A stretch of 36,845 nucleotides of DNA. Source: Candidatus Hydrogenedentota bacterium (GTDB lineage: Bacteria; Hydrogenedentota; Hydrogenedentia; Hydrogenedentales; SLHB01). Under the pieces are notes generated by a model. It saw only the letters and a program-made list of their open reading frames with translations. It ran no database searches and was not told where the DNA came from. The number at the start of each line of letters is the position of its first letter. Position 1 is the first letter of the stretch. The position numbers and the translations under genes were made by a program. This document shows, in pieces, positions 11,001 through 17,750 of the stretch. The stretch lies in NCBI GenBank assembly GCA_016215105.1, contig JACRLJ010000141.1, positions 1-36,845 of the forward strand, read 5' to 3'.

Positions 11001-11909
11001 GGTCCAGGCCAACCCGTCGCCGGACGCATTGGTGTTCTCGAACCACGAGATCGTGTTTGTGCCTTTGGATGCGCCCAGGACGTCGAGATGTCCGTCACCA
11101 TCGATGTCCGCCGCAAACACGCCTTCGGCGCTTGTGAAGCCGGTCTTGATCGAATGCTTGGTCCAGGAGGCGCCGTGGTTGACGTTTTGCCACCAGGCAA
11201 TCTCGTTCGCGGTGTCCCCTGCGCCGACGATATCCAATTGCCCATCACCATTCACGTCGGCGAGGTGAAGCGCGAAGGGATTTCCGAATGTGTTGTCCAC
11301 AGTATGGCGGGTCCACGTGCTACCGTCGCCTGAAGTGCTTTCCCACCAGTAGATGGTATTGGCGAGGAACGCAGTCCCCGCGATATCGACACGGCCATCT
11401 CCATTGATGTCTCCTGCCACGACGACGTTGGGAAGAGAAACCGTTGCATCAACATCGTGCAGGGTCCAGGAATTACCGTCGCCACCCAAGTTGTCGCGAG
11501 GCGTGCCGTCGTTCTGGAACCACACCACACGGTGAGACGCTCCGTTGAGTGACGTCGCAATAACGTCGGGGTACCCATCGCCGTTTACATCCGCGACAAA
11601 AACACTGCTGGCGTTGGAGAACGATGTCGCGATGGTATGACTAACCCAGGTAGACCCGTCGCCGTTGGTATTCTCCCACCATTTGATCGAGCCCGAGAGC
11701 CCCGTACCCACGGCGTCGAGATCTCCGTCACCGTCGATATCCGCCAAGACGGCGGAATTGGCGCTGCTGAAAGACGGTTCGATATCGCTGGCGGCGCCGA
11801 ACGGTATTTCAACCGCATAGGCGGACGATGCGGCGAAAAGCGCCGCGATTGCGACTATACCTCTGGCCGCGAATCCACAGATTTGGCCGTACCGAGTGTG
11901 CTTGTTCAA
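5052..11909 (-). CDS. Giant exported FG-GAP / Ig-like / beta-helix / PKD / dockerin protein
   Basis: A 2285-residue secreted protein. The start is taken as TTG at 11909, seven bases after GGAG, giving a clean signal peptide (basic start, GIVAIAALFAASS, AYA cleavage site near residue 32). Domains in order: 14 FG-GAP/VCBS-type propeller repeats (about 40-770) each with a DxDGDGxxD loop and a WWENT or WWQND strand; an unassigned beta-rich segment (about 775-945); seven Ig-like (SbsA/Big-5-like) repeats (about 947-1645); a right-handed beta-helix (about 1650-1890) with DTIFVKPGTYTE; two PKD domains (about 1910-2070); a ZU5-like domain (about 2090-2205); and a type I dockerin (last 60 residues) with GDVNYDGVVNAVD and GDIDGDGQVNAVD loops, ending KKRH. 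No catalytic residues are recognised. It is probably a surface or matrix adhesin or scaffold-bound binding protein. Transcribed alone, convergent with the methyltransferase gene. Confidence 0.92.
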   Translation of the reverse strand: MNKHTRYGQICGFAARGIVAIAALFAASSAYAVEIPFGAASDIEPSFSSANSAVLADIDGDGDLDAVGTGLSGSIKWWENTNGDGSTWVSHTIATSFSNASSVFVADVNGDGYPDVIATSLNGASHRVVWFQNDGTPRDNLGGDGNSWTLHDVDATVSLPNVVVAGDINGDGRVDIAGTAFLANTIYWWESTSGDGSTWTRHTVDNTFGNPFALHLADVNGDGQLDIVGAGDTANEIAWWQNVNHGASWTKHSIKTGFTSAEGVFAADIDGDGHLDVLGASKGTNTISWFENTNASGDGLAWTEHTIDTSFTGAASIRAVDLNRDGTMDIVATARTANTVAWWENTTGDGSSLTKHVISSSFNDAYTSYVGDVDGDGDPDVTAVGFAAGGNRVSWFRNNTIHGAATHPTAHTVDASFTGARAAVLADVNRDGFQDIVGVAAEGNAVAWWQNDGTPSDDLGGDGNSWTKRIVGAASGAASAAVSDVDSDGDPDIVAAASSGNSVLWFENTAGTGATWTSHTISSSAAGASSVFIADIDRDGDADVVCAASGSGAVLWFENTAGNGSAWTAHTVNGSFGGASSVVAADVNQDGSIDIIAAGATANKIAWWQNDGSPRDNAGGGDGNSWTTRTVDAAFSGANAVRAADIDHDGELDIVGSASTANQLAWWRNADGIGATWTKNVIDASSLGACAVFVIDMDNDGDLDVTGTAETGNEVSWYENLTGAGTSWTRHSVAASFTGPTGVFAGDIDLNGKVDILGVAHGAHTITWWQNQGGQFRLTTANVSDGSIPEGSAESVLKILATHDGRSGDSDLELATLALLFESAPGTPLSSVEANALIDKLYVYRDNGDGVFNGVSDTLVTTASPLSLTGGVETVSFAHLDANVQVAQGTPRVYFVVTKLTTSASLQTPNHFIVTHTSESGSAAQDRSASIPIELQYAADVASSDTIATDATAPQVASATATSSTSVRVVFNEGMLNNAALTAAGNYVFNNGLSASSVTRVNATTVDVTTGEMKQDQSYTVTVSTAGPADLAGNLMSVSANTGVFTGIGVRPQVAFASATDSTKVNVVFSESMLNNAALTVAGNYTFTGGLTATSVSVVNSTTVEVTVNEMTNGVSYTVTVSTSGPADLAGNTVSTSANSAAFTGAGRAPNVASAAAQNSTTVRITFDEAMLNSPALTTPANYNFTGGLTVTSVTRADATNIDVTVSEMLQGQTYTATVSTSGPTDLASNTVSPINNTAVFSGMGQKPQVISATVTSSTHVRVAFNEAMANNAALSTASNYTFDNGLSASSVSVVNSTTVDVLTNSMSAGTVYTVTVATSGITDAVGNTVDSTARTASFVGFGGSLPQVSSATAANSTTVRVVYSVAMRNDITNNAVADPASYTFNNGLTASSVSAVNTTTYDVTTTQEMKQGQSYIVTVSTSGPVDLSDNFVAVGGNTATFSGIGVAPQVASASAQDPTTVRVEFSEPMTNDLALVTLGNYAIGGGSVSVLGATRIDDTSLDLTTSEMLQGASYTVTVSAAGPTDLAGNTISGSSNSAAFTGIGQKPQVFSASVLSDTLVRVTFNEAMKNDAALINAANYTFTGGSDGVTLAASAVARVDSTNVNVTVSGMLDGAAYTALVSAAPADLMGNPVDTAANSAAFTGARDGDGNTIYVDGAAAGPGDGSAGNPFVTLTAGIAATAAGRNDTIFVKPGTYTEHVTLKRNTALIGESGAFRTIISGGGLNQIVLTSATKCIVRGFTIGSAGTSSAVSVPASTQLDITNCVLRGNGIGLTANAGSQVTFTNNTVYFNLTGVSGLAGATFPELKNCIFSSNTAAVFADAGALTDGSYNDFDNNATDLSGPPSDPTNLSVDPLFVDASVDNFHLRDISPCRNAGDPSSAYNDLNGTRNDLGADGGPFGTHDTLAPSAVATATTPVSGSAPLLVGFDANGSSDEWGIASYSWDVDDINGIQLDLSGATPTYTYTTDGVYVATLTVVDNNGNSASTTVAITVGTGLPTASATVVPLAGPSPMTLHLSGDGSDPNGGPVTFAWDYNGDGITDNSTQSPLYPLAAGVPLGSRTFKLTVTTNTSKSRTANAYFTVTEEAIDHAELVQPDSGAVVQVTEGGAATNGVIVTIPAGAMSSPAVIAVGPALNLPTPKPRTFGIIIHLGPKGLVFSQPVTVTIPHPTATAHPDTLAVLYYNTDTNKWERTGITNVTHTAGSPNDFVTFDTTHFTIFAVSDMLTLGDVNYDGVVNAVDIQLVINGALSIDISPYNGDIDGDGQVNAVDVQLAINAALGLKKRH
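6975..9070 (-). repeat. Seven tandem Ig-like (SbsA/Big-5-like) repeats inside the giant protein
   Basis: Seven units of about 100 codons follow the scheme PQVxSAxAxxSTxVRVxFxEAM, NYTFxxGL, TxVDVTxxEM, YTVTVSTSGPxDLAGN, FTGxG. Unit-to-unit identity is high, which suggests recent internal duplication. In known S-layer and cell-wall proteins such domains act as spacer stalks, which fits a position between the propellers and the beta-helix. Boundaries are approximate. Confidence 0.85.
9590..11790 (-). repeat. 14 tandem FG-GAP/VCBS-type repeats inside the giant protein
   Basis: Fourteen coding repeats of about 50-60 codons, each with an acidic calcium-binding loop (D-x-D/N-x-D-G type), a hydrophobic strand and an aromatic WW or WF strand before a T-W-T-x-H-T/S-V/I segment. 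Fourteen copies suit two seven-bladed beta-propellers. Repeats 2, 8 and 11 carry an extra GDGNSW insert, suggesting duplication of larger blocks. Boundaries are approximate. Confidence 0.88.
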
Positions 11910-12006
11910 GGACGTTCTCCCTCTTTCGTCTGCCGGGCGCCACCGGACCCGCGTCTTGCGGGCCAGATGACAATCGCTAACGCTTGGCGCTCCTAGTATA
12001 ACCCAA

Positions 12007-12029
12007 GGTATAGTTTGACTTAGTATACC
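12007..12029. promoter_or_regulatory. Inverted repeat GGTATA-N11-TATACC in divergent intergenic region
   Basis: The 277-base gap between the giant protein gene and the antiporter holds a perfect 6-base inverted repeat with an 11-base spacer. The same stretch gives two TATACT boxes on the minus strand (11995-12000 and 12022-12027) that suit -10 elements for the giant gene, though no good -35 is visible. TAGTATA also occurs twice 27 bases apart (11994, 12021). A regulator site covering the promoter is plausible. The rest of the gap is AT-rich, with a 10-base palindrome (12122-12131) and nothing else recognised. Confidence 0.4.
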
Positions 12030-12186
12030 GCAAAGCACTGTAGAAAGCACACAAACTGTGTATTGTGGACCTCTAGTCAATAAATTACCGAGATGCCGTT
12101 TTCGCGCTCGTCGTCTACTTCATGGTACCATCTGCCACGGTAAATTGTGTCAGACGGCGGGAAAATAGGGTAAGGGCGCAATTCCA

Positions 12187-13881
12187 GTGACTCGGCTTTC
12201 CGGAGAAGATATTGCTCACTTGCTCCTCCAGTTGGGGGCCATGCTGGCCCTGGCGCGGGCGCTCGGAGAAGCAGCGAAACGCTTGGGGCAGCCGTCGCTT
12301 TTGGGCGAAATGCTGGCGGGCGTGCTGCTCGGGCCATCCGTGCTGGGGCACCTGAGTCCGGACTTCGCCGCGTTTCTGGTTCCGTCCGAAGGGGGCGCCG
12401 CGTGGTTTACCAACGGTTTCTCGTCCCTCGCCGCGGTACTATTCATGTTGGTTGCAGGGATGGACGTGGACTTGTCGAGCGCGTGCCGGCAAGGCCGCTC
12501 CGTCGTCATTGTCAGCGCTTTGGGCATCGCGGTTCCATTCGGGCTTGGATTCATATGCGTCTGGGCGCTGCCGTCGTGGTTCGGAAAAGCCCCCGATGCC
12601 GATACCTTGATTTATGCTCTGTTCTTTGCGACCGCGCTATCCATTTCCGCGTTACCCGTCATCGCCAAGACCCTGATCGACCTGGGTATGTACCGCAGTG
12701 ATTTTGGAATGCTCATCGTGGCGGCCGCCGTCGTGGACGATTTGGTTGGCTGGATAGTCTTCGCGATGGTCTTGGGGATGATGGGCGCCCAACACGTAAG
12801 CGGGTTCTCTGTGCCGGTGACGATTGCTCTGACGCTTGCGTTTGCCGGTGGAATGCTTACGGCTGGCCGCTGGCTGATTCATCGTGTGTTGAGGTGGACT
12901 CAAGCGCATACCACGTGGCCCGCGGGGGTGTTGAGTCTTTCGGTCTCGCTGGCGCTGTTTGGCGCCGCATTCACGGAGTGGATTGGCATCCATGCCGTGT
13001 TTGGCTCGTTCATGGCCGGGGTGGCCCTGGGTGACTCGACCCACCTGCGGAAACGCTCCCGCGAGACCCTGGATCAGTTTATATCGTTCATCTTTGCGCC
13101 CTTGTTTTTCGCGAGCATCGGGTTGCGCGTCGACTTTGCGGAGAATTTTGATCCCGCGCTTACGGCAATGGTCGTGGCGCTGGGTTGTTTCACCAAGGTG
13201 ATCGGATGCGGGGCGGGCGCGCGCTTGTGCGGTATGTCTCTGCGCGAATCGGCGGCAGTCGGATTCGGCATGAACGCGCGCGGCGCGATGCAGATTATTC
13301 TGGGGCTCCTGGCCCTGCAATACGGCGTGATCGGGGATCGTATGTTCGTGACCATTGTCATCATGGCCTTGGTCACTACTGTCATGGCCGGACCAGCCAT
13401 CCAGCTTCTACTCCAGCGGCGAAAACGCCGTCCCATGACGGATTACCTCTCGGCGGATACGTTTATCGAGGCGCTTGGCGGGCATACGCGTCACGAGGTG
13501 GTACGGGAACTGGCTGAAGCCGTCGCCCGATCCGCCAAGCTCGATCCGGCGTCTGTCGAGGGGGCGGCGTGGGAACGGGAGAAACTGATGCCGGCCGGAA
13601 TCGGCATGGGGGTAGCAGTTCCGCAAGGGCGAGTCGCCGGCCTTGACGCGCCACTCATCGGTGTCGGGCTCTCACGGAGCGGTGTCGATTTCGACGCGCC
13701 AGATGGCCAGCCGGCCGATCTCATTTTCCTGGTGGTCACGCCCGAAGACGACGATGGAACGCAGCCCGCGATACTGGCGGACATCTCGAAGTTGGCGGGT
13801 GACCCGGAGATTCGTGAAAGCATCCACTCGGGGCCAGGCTTTGGCGAATTCCGCGGCCTGCTGCGGTCACACGGCTATTGA
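12187..13881 (+). CDS. CPA2-family cation/proton antiporter with degenerate PTS EIIA-like C-terminal domain
   Basis: An inner-membrane monovalent cation/H+ antiporter of 564 residues. Residues about 10-400 hold a dozen or so hydrophobic segments of the Na_H_Exchanger (KefB/NapA-like) fold, including the TM5 Asp pair D184-D185 (AVVDDLVGW), the LPVIAKTL segment, and GFGMNARGAMQIIL near the last helices. Residues about 420-564 form a PTS fructose/mannitol-type EIIA fold in place of the TrkA-N domain of KefB. In active EIIA the phosphorylated His sits in a G-x-A-x-P-H loop; here the loop is GVAVPQG with Gln480, so the domain should not carry phosphate and is probably a regulatory module. The start is GTG at 12187 with no strong ribosome site; no in-frame alternative looks better. 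Ion specificity cannot be told. Confidence 0.9.
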   Translation: MTRLSGEDIAHLLLQLGAMLALARALGEAAKRLGQPSLLGEMLAGVLLGPSVLGHLSPDFAAFLVPSEGGAAWFTNGFSSLAAVLFMLVAGMDVDLSSACRQGRSVVIVSALGIAVPFGLGFICVWALPSWFGKAPDADTLIYALFFATALSISALPVIAKTLIDLGMYRSDFGMLIVAAAVVDDLVGWIVFAMVLGMMGAQHVSGFSVPVTIALTLAFAGGMLTAGRWLIHRVLRWTQAHTTWPAGVLSLSVSLALFGAAFTEWIGIHAVFGSFMAGVALGDSTHLRKRSRETLDQFISFIFAPLFFASIGLRVDFAENFDPALTAMVVALGCFTKVIGCGAGARLCGMSLRESAAVGFGMNARGAMQIILGLLALQYGVIGDRMFVTIVIMALVTTVMAGPAIQLLLQRRKRRPMTDYLSADTFIEALGGHTRHEVVRELAEAVARSAKLDPASVEGAAWEREKLMPAGIGMGVAVPQGRVAGLDAPLIGVGLSRSGVDFDAPDGQPADLIFLVVTPEDDDGTQPAILADISKLAGDPEIRESIHSGPGFGEFRGLLRSHGY

Positions 13882-13885
13882 GTAG

Positions 13886-13925
13886 ATAGGACTATAGGTC
13901 ATATACGATCCATAAGTCCCATGGT
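13886..13925. repeat. Imperfect hairpin with CTATAGG-type repeat between convergent genes
   Basis: The 51-base gap between the antiporter and the oxidoreductase contains GGACTATAGG and, 11 bases later, CCATAAGTCC. These pair in seven of ten positions. The CTATAGG core recalls the tandem CCTATAGG at 36821-36837. It may be a bidirectional terminator or a degraded member of that repeat family. Confidence 0.35.
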
Positions 13926-13932
13926 GTTTCTG

Positions 13933-15087
13933 CTACCGGAATGACTTGAGCATGTCCGTTGCTACGCCGGAGCCCGTGGTCTTCTTTTCGAATTTTGATG
14001 CGGCAATGACGGACTTTAGCTTGGCCTCGTACGCTGCGCCGTCGAGGGGAATCTCGACCGTCTGGCCCAGCATCGACGAGTAGATCATCGCGTTCGCGAA
14101 CTCGACCGACCGAATACCTTCCTCCGCTGGAGCAATCAAGGGGACGCCATCGAGGATCGCGTCCACAAAGTTCTGCGTAATCACGGCGTGCCCGGTTCGT
14201 TCGCTACGTACGGGAATCTCGACGTTCCACACATCGGGGCGGTCAAACCCGCCGGAAGCAGTCCGGTTAAAGACTTTCGCGCCGACCTCGTTGCGGGTAA
14301 ACAAGATCTTCCCGTTTTCGTACACCAGCCGGCCCTTGTCCCCCGCGATTTCCAGGCGGTCGGTCCCCGGCGCTTCGCCGGTGCTGGCGACGAATACGCC
14401 GGTCGCGCCGTTTTCGTACTCGAAATAGGCGGTTACCTCGTCCTCGACCTCGATGTCGTGATATTTCCCATTGTGACAGAACGCCCGGACCTTCGTGGGC
14501 AACCCGCAGTACCACTGGAACAGGTCGAGGTTATGAGGGCACTGATTCAAGAGGACGCCGCCGCCTTCGCCTTTCCACGTCGCCCGCCAACCGCCGGAAG
14601 CGTAGTAGGCTTCGGTCCGGAACCACGCGGATACGATCCAATTGGTGCGCTGGATCTCGCCCAGTTCGCCGCTGTCAATCAGACTCTTGATCTTCTTGTA
14701 GACGGGTTCCGTGCGCATTTGGAACATGGCGCCAAACACCAGTTTCGGATTCCGTTTGTGCGCGGCGATGAGGCGCTCGCAATCCGCCTTATGCACCGAG
14801 ATCGGCTTCTCGACCAAGACGTGGATACCACGGTCCATCGCGTCGGCGCCGACGGTAGTGTGATCGTAGTGGGGCGTGGCCACGATGACCGCGTCCACTT
14901 CGCCCGAGCGGATCAGCGCCGCGCTGTCGGTGCAGGTCTTCAGATCGTCGAAACGGGTCAGCTTGGCCGGATCCACATCGCACACCGCGGTAAGTTCGCA
15001 GCGTTGCACTTCCCGATTTTGAAGGTAACGGCTGTGAGAAGTTCCCATATTGCCAACGCCGATAATTCCGAGACGAACGGATTTCAT
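13933..15087 (-). CDS. Gfo/Idh/MocA family NAD(P)-dependent oxidoreductase
   Basis: A cytoplasmic sugar or inositol dehydrogenase-type enzyme of 384 residues, the usual family length. The N-terminal Rossmann fold has G10-x-G12-x-x-G15 (GVGNMG), an acidic residue after the second strand (CDVD, D37), and the family signature EKP at 93-95. The C-terminal substrate domain contains GGGVLLNQCPHNLDLF, where the His lies in the usual catalytic position, and later EYENGATGVFVAST. The ATG at 15087 follows AAAGGG seven bases upstream; a longer frame reaching 15177 has no family homology in its first 30 residues. It is transcribed alone, convergent with the antiporter. Substrate unknown; the neighbouring glycan genes make a sugar likely. 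No Tat signal, unlike many exported members in these phyla. Confidence 0.93.
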   Translation of the reverse strand: MKSVRLGIIGVGNMGTSHSRYLQNREVQRCELTAVCDVDPAKLTRFDDLKTCTDSAALIRSGEVDAVIVATPHYDHTTVGADAMDRGIHVLVEKPISVHKADCERLIAAHKRNPKLVFGAMFQMRTEPVYKKIKSLIDSGELGEIQRTNWIVSAWFRTEAYYASGGWRATWKGEGGGVLLNQCPHNLDLFQWYCGLPTKVRAFCHNGKYHDIEVEDEVTAYFEYENGATGVFVASTGEAPGTDRLEIAGDKGRLVYENGKILFTRNEVGAKVFNRTASGGFDRPDVWNVEIPVRSERTGHAVITQNFVDAILDGVPLIAPAEEGIRSVEFANAMIYSSMLGQTVEIPLDGAAYEAKLKSVIAASKFEKKTTGSGVATDMLKSFR

Positions 15088-15236
15088 CTTCGTACCCTTT
15101 CTATAACGTGGGGCGCGTGGACTGCAGATTAGCGTCACGGCTGTGCGACGTGCATAGCCGAGGTGGTTTCGAGCCACTTACGATAGCGAAATTGCCCGGA
15201 AAAGGAAAGCGCCTGAATTGCCTCGAGTAGGATGTA

Positions 15237-15340
15237 ATTCTGAGCGCCAGCCAAGAATCTGACCCGTGCGCGCCCGGCGCTCGCGCTGTTACGCGCAGCC
15301 CTCGCACTGCGGCCGCAGATTCTTCGCTGGCGCTCAGAAT
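15237..15340. repeat. 25-base inverted repeat (REP/MITE-like palindromic element)
   Basis: Arms 15237-15261 and 15316-15340 are reverse complements with a single mismatch. The arm ATTCTGAGCGCCAGC followed by AAGAATCTG resembles a motif (ATTCTGAGCG...GCGAAGAATCT) that I recall as dispersed in many environmental genomes. The 54-base interior is GC-rich and partly self-complementary. It occupies the 403-base gap between the divergent oxidoreductase and hydrolase genes; the rest of that gap holds no gene, only the two leader regions. Confidence 0.8.
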
Positions 15341-15490
15341 GACACGTTAATTGGCGTGTGCTCGATTGGGAAATGCCGGAGCTTCTTGGGACACGGTGTC
15401 GTCCCAGACGGGATTTGCGGGACGGTACGCGTCGCACTACACTGGGATTCCGTTGTTTGTTCTCCAGCGGCCAAAGGGAGTTGGGATGCG

Positions 15491-17161
15491 ATGAAATACG
15501 TGACACGGCGCTGTGCCATTGCGTTTCCGTCGTTCGTTTGCGTGGTTCTGGTGGCGGCGGTTTACGCCCGGGCGGCGGAATCGCCCGGCAAGACCACCGT
15601 CATGGTTCCGATGAGTGACGGAGTCCGCTTGGCCACCGACATATATTTGCCTGAAGACGGGGCGAAAACGTGGCCGGCCATCGTGACGCGAACACCGTAC
15701 AACAAGGACAAGGATCTGGTCGCGACTCTGAAGTTCCCGGAGCGGGGCTACGCGGTGGTCGTTCAGAATGTGCGAGGGACGCGCGAGTCCGAAGGCGCAT
15801 GGACGGTATACGGCGCCGATGGATGGGGCGGGCCAGGCGAGCGCGATGGCGTCGATACGGTCGCGTGGATGCGGTCGCAGCCGTGGAGCAACGGAAAGGT
15901 TGGCGCGATAGGGTTTTCGGGCTCTGGAATTCCGGCGTTGATGTTGGTGGCGGCGGCGCCGGAGGGACTCGAGTGCGCCTTTGTCAACGCGGCGTCCGAT
16001 AACCTGTACGAAACGTTCTACTACAACGGCTGTTACCGGACGAATACCGCGGACACGTGGCCGCCGGCAGAGCGAATGCGTCCGGAATTGCGCAAGCATC
16101 CCGCGTACGACGATTTCTGGAAAGCGCGAGACGCCAGCGCGCGCTGGGGGCAGGCCAACGTCCCGGTATTCATGTCGGGTGGCTGGTTCGATCTCTTCGA
16201 ACGCAGCGCCGTGCGGACGTTTCAGTTGCTGCACAATAACGGTCTTATGCGTTCGAACGGAAAGTGCAAACTTGCGATGGGCCCTGTACCACACGCGGCG
16301 CCACCCGGACAACTTAAGTTCCCCGACAAATCGAACACCAACGTGGACGCGGCCGTGGGTTCGATGCCGGAATGGTTCGACCACTGGTTGAAAGGCGTCG
16401 ACAACGAGATCGAAAAGAAGCCGGCGGCGGCGCTATTCGTCATGGGAGACTCAAAACAATCGAATGCGCCAGGCAATGTGTACAAGTTGTTTTCGAATTG
16501 GCCACCACCGTCGACGCCGCGCACACTGTATTTCCAAAAAGGCAAGGGGCTGAGCGACGTGGCGCCAGGCGTAGACACGCCGCACATGGCATACACGTAT
16601 GATCCCAACGACCCGGTTCCGACCGTTGGCGGCGCCAACCTCTTTCCGCCGAGCGGGCCGCATGACCAGCGGGACATCGAGGCGCGGAAGGATGTGCTTG
16701 CTTTCACGAGCGAACCAATCATGGAGCCGCTCACGGTGATTGGCAATGTGCGCGTGAAGCTGTTCGCGTCGTCGGACGCGGTGGACACGGACTTTTCAGC
16801 GCGGATGTGCGACGTGTATCCGGATGGCCGCTCGATGCTGATGTGCGAGGGCATCGTGCGCGCCCGGTTCCGGGAGTCGCTGTCCGAAGAGAAGCTCATG
16901 CAACCGGGCACAGTCTACGGGTTCGACATCGATCTATGGGACACGGCCTTGGCGTTTGCGCCGGGACACCGCATCCGCGTGGATATCACGTCGAGCAGTG
17001 TTCCGCGCTACGATCCCAATCCGAACACCGGGGAGCCGATCTTGCGGCACACGCACACGGTCGCCGCGAAGAATACAATCTACCTCGACGCGGCGCATCC
17101 GAGTTGTTTGACGCTGTCGGTTGTCGAGCCGATCAAAGAAGCGCCATCTTCGGCGCCGTGA
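15491..17161 (+). CDS. Exported CocE/NonD family (X-Pro dipeptidyl-peptidase S15-like) hydrolase
   Basis: A 556-residue secreted serine hydrolase of the S15/CocE group, acting on esters, amides or peptides. The ATG at 15491 (AAGGGAG upstream) opens a signal peptide: RR at 6-7, hydrophobic FPSFVCVVLVAAVY, then an ARAAE cleavage region. The alpha/beta-hydrolase core begins with MVPMSDGVRLATDIYLP. The triad is visible: nucleophile Ser143 in GFSGS, Asp234 in GGWFD (CocE-type acid) and His268 in GPVPH. A lid region lies between, and residues about 370-556 form the PepX-C jelly roll (PLTVIGNVRVKLFASSDAVDTDF, FAPGHRIRVDITSSSVPRYDPN). The RR pair is not followed by a full twin-arginine consensus, so Sec export is more likely. 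The physiological substrate is unknown. Confidence 0.92.
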   Translation: MKYVTRRCAIAFPSFVCVVLVAAVYARAAESPGKTTVMVPMSDGVRLATDIYLPEDGAKTWPAIVTRTPYNKDKDLVATLKFPERGYAVVVQNVRGTRESEGAWTVYGADGWGGPGERDGVDTVAWMRSQPWSNGKVGAIGFSGSGIPALMLVAAAPEGLECAFVNAASDNLYETFYYNGCYRTNTADTWPPAERMRPELRKHPAYDDFWKARDASARWGQANVPVFMSGGWFDLFERSAVRTFQLLHNNGLMRSNGKCKLAMGPVPHAAPPGQLKFPDKSNTNVDAAVGSMPEWFDHWLKGVDNEIEKKPAAALFVMGDSKQSNAPGNVYKLFSNWPPPSTPRTLYFQKGKGLSDVAPGVDTPHMAYTYDPNDPVPTVGGANLFPPSGPHDQRDIEARKDVLAFTSEPIMEPLTVIGNVRVKLFASSDAVDTDFSARMCDVYPDGRSMLMCEGIVRARFRESLSEEKLMQPGTVYGFDIDLWDTALAFAPGHRIRVDITSSSVPRYDPNPNTGEPILRHTHTVAAKNTIYLDAAHPSCLTLSVVEPIKEAPSSAP

Positions 17162-17222
17162 TGGTTTTGCGGTATGCATGATATGGAGTGCGTGAAACTG
17201 GGCCGCCGTCTCGGAGGAAGTC

Positions 17223-17738
17223 ATGGAAATTGTCGGGAAACTGTGCGTCTTGCGTCCGCTACGTGTGGACGACGATGTTTCCATTGCGTCGCTCGGCAAC
17301 AACCGAAACATCTGGCTAAACGTAACGAATCATTTTCCGCATCCGTACACGATTGAGGATGCCCGAGCATTCATTGCCCGCCGTTTGGAGACACCAGGAC
17401 CGCCACGTACACTGGCGATTACACTGCAGGATACAGCCGTAGGCGTCATTGACGTAGATCTGAAGAGTGACGTGTACTGTCGGACAGCGGTGGCCGGGTA
17501 CTGGTTGGGCGAGCCGTATTGGGGACGCGGGATAGTCACCGAGGCGCTGCGTCTCATTACGAACTATGCGTTTCAAACGTTCGAGATTGATCGAATCGAA
17601 GCAAGTGTATTCGCGTGGAACGCGGCGTCCGCGCGCGTACTGGAAAAAGCCGGATACACGCTCGAGGGCCGGCACAGGAAGGCGAGCTTCAAAGACGGCA
17701 AAGTCACCGACGATCTGGTGTATGCCGTTGTCCGTTGA
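17223..17738 (+). CDS. GNAT N-acetyltransferase (RimJ/RimL type)
   Basis: A 171-residue acetyl-CoA-dependent acetyltransferase, a typical length for the RimJ/RimL-like branch. The start LCVLRPLRVDD is the usual first strand; motif A reads GYWLGEPYWGRGIVTEA with the pyrophosphate-binding WGRGIVTEA; the terminal NAASARVLEKAGYTLEGRHRKA is diagnostic of this subgroup. The target could be a ribosomal protein terminus, a free amino group on a small molecule or an amino sugar; the sequence does not decide. Start ATG has a strong GGAGGAAG site. It lies 61 bases after the hydrolase gene and may be co-transcribed with it. A palindromic element sits just after the stop. Confidence 0.93.
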   Translation: MEIVGKLCVLRPLRVDDDVSIASLGNNRNIWLNVTNHFPHPYTIEDARAFIARRLETPGPPRTLAITLQDTAVGVIDVDLKSDVYCRTAVAGYWLGEPYWGRGIVTEALRLITNYAFQTFEIDRIEASVFAWNAASARVLEKAGYTLEGRHRKASFKDGKVTDDLVYAVVR

Positions 17739-17750
17739 AACGAAGCGAGA

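Noticed and set aside
5052-11909. The giant gene's DNA repeats as a possible CRISPR or non-coding satellite.
   Set aside because: The repeats keep a single open frame with conserved protein motifs and differ mainly at synonymous or loop positions.
11910-12080. Extension of the giant protein to an ATG at 12080.
   Set aside because: The added 57 residues show no family pattern and would bury the signal peptide; the TTG at 11909 has a well-spaced GGAG.
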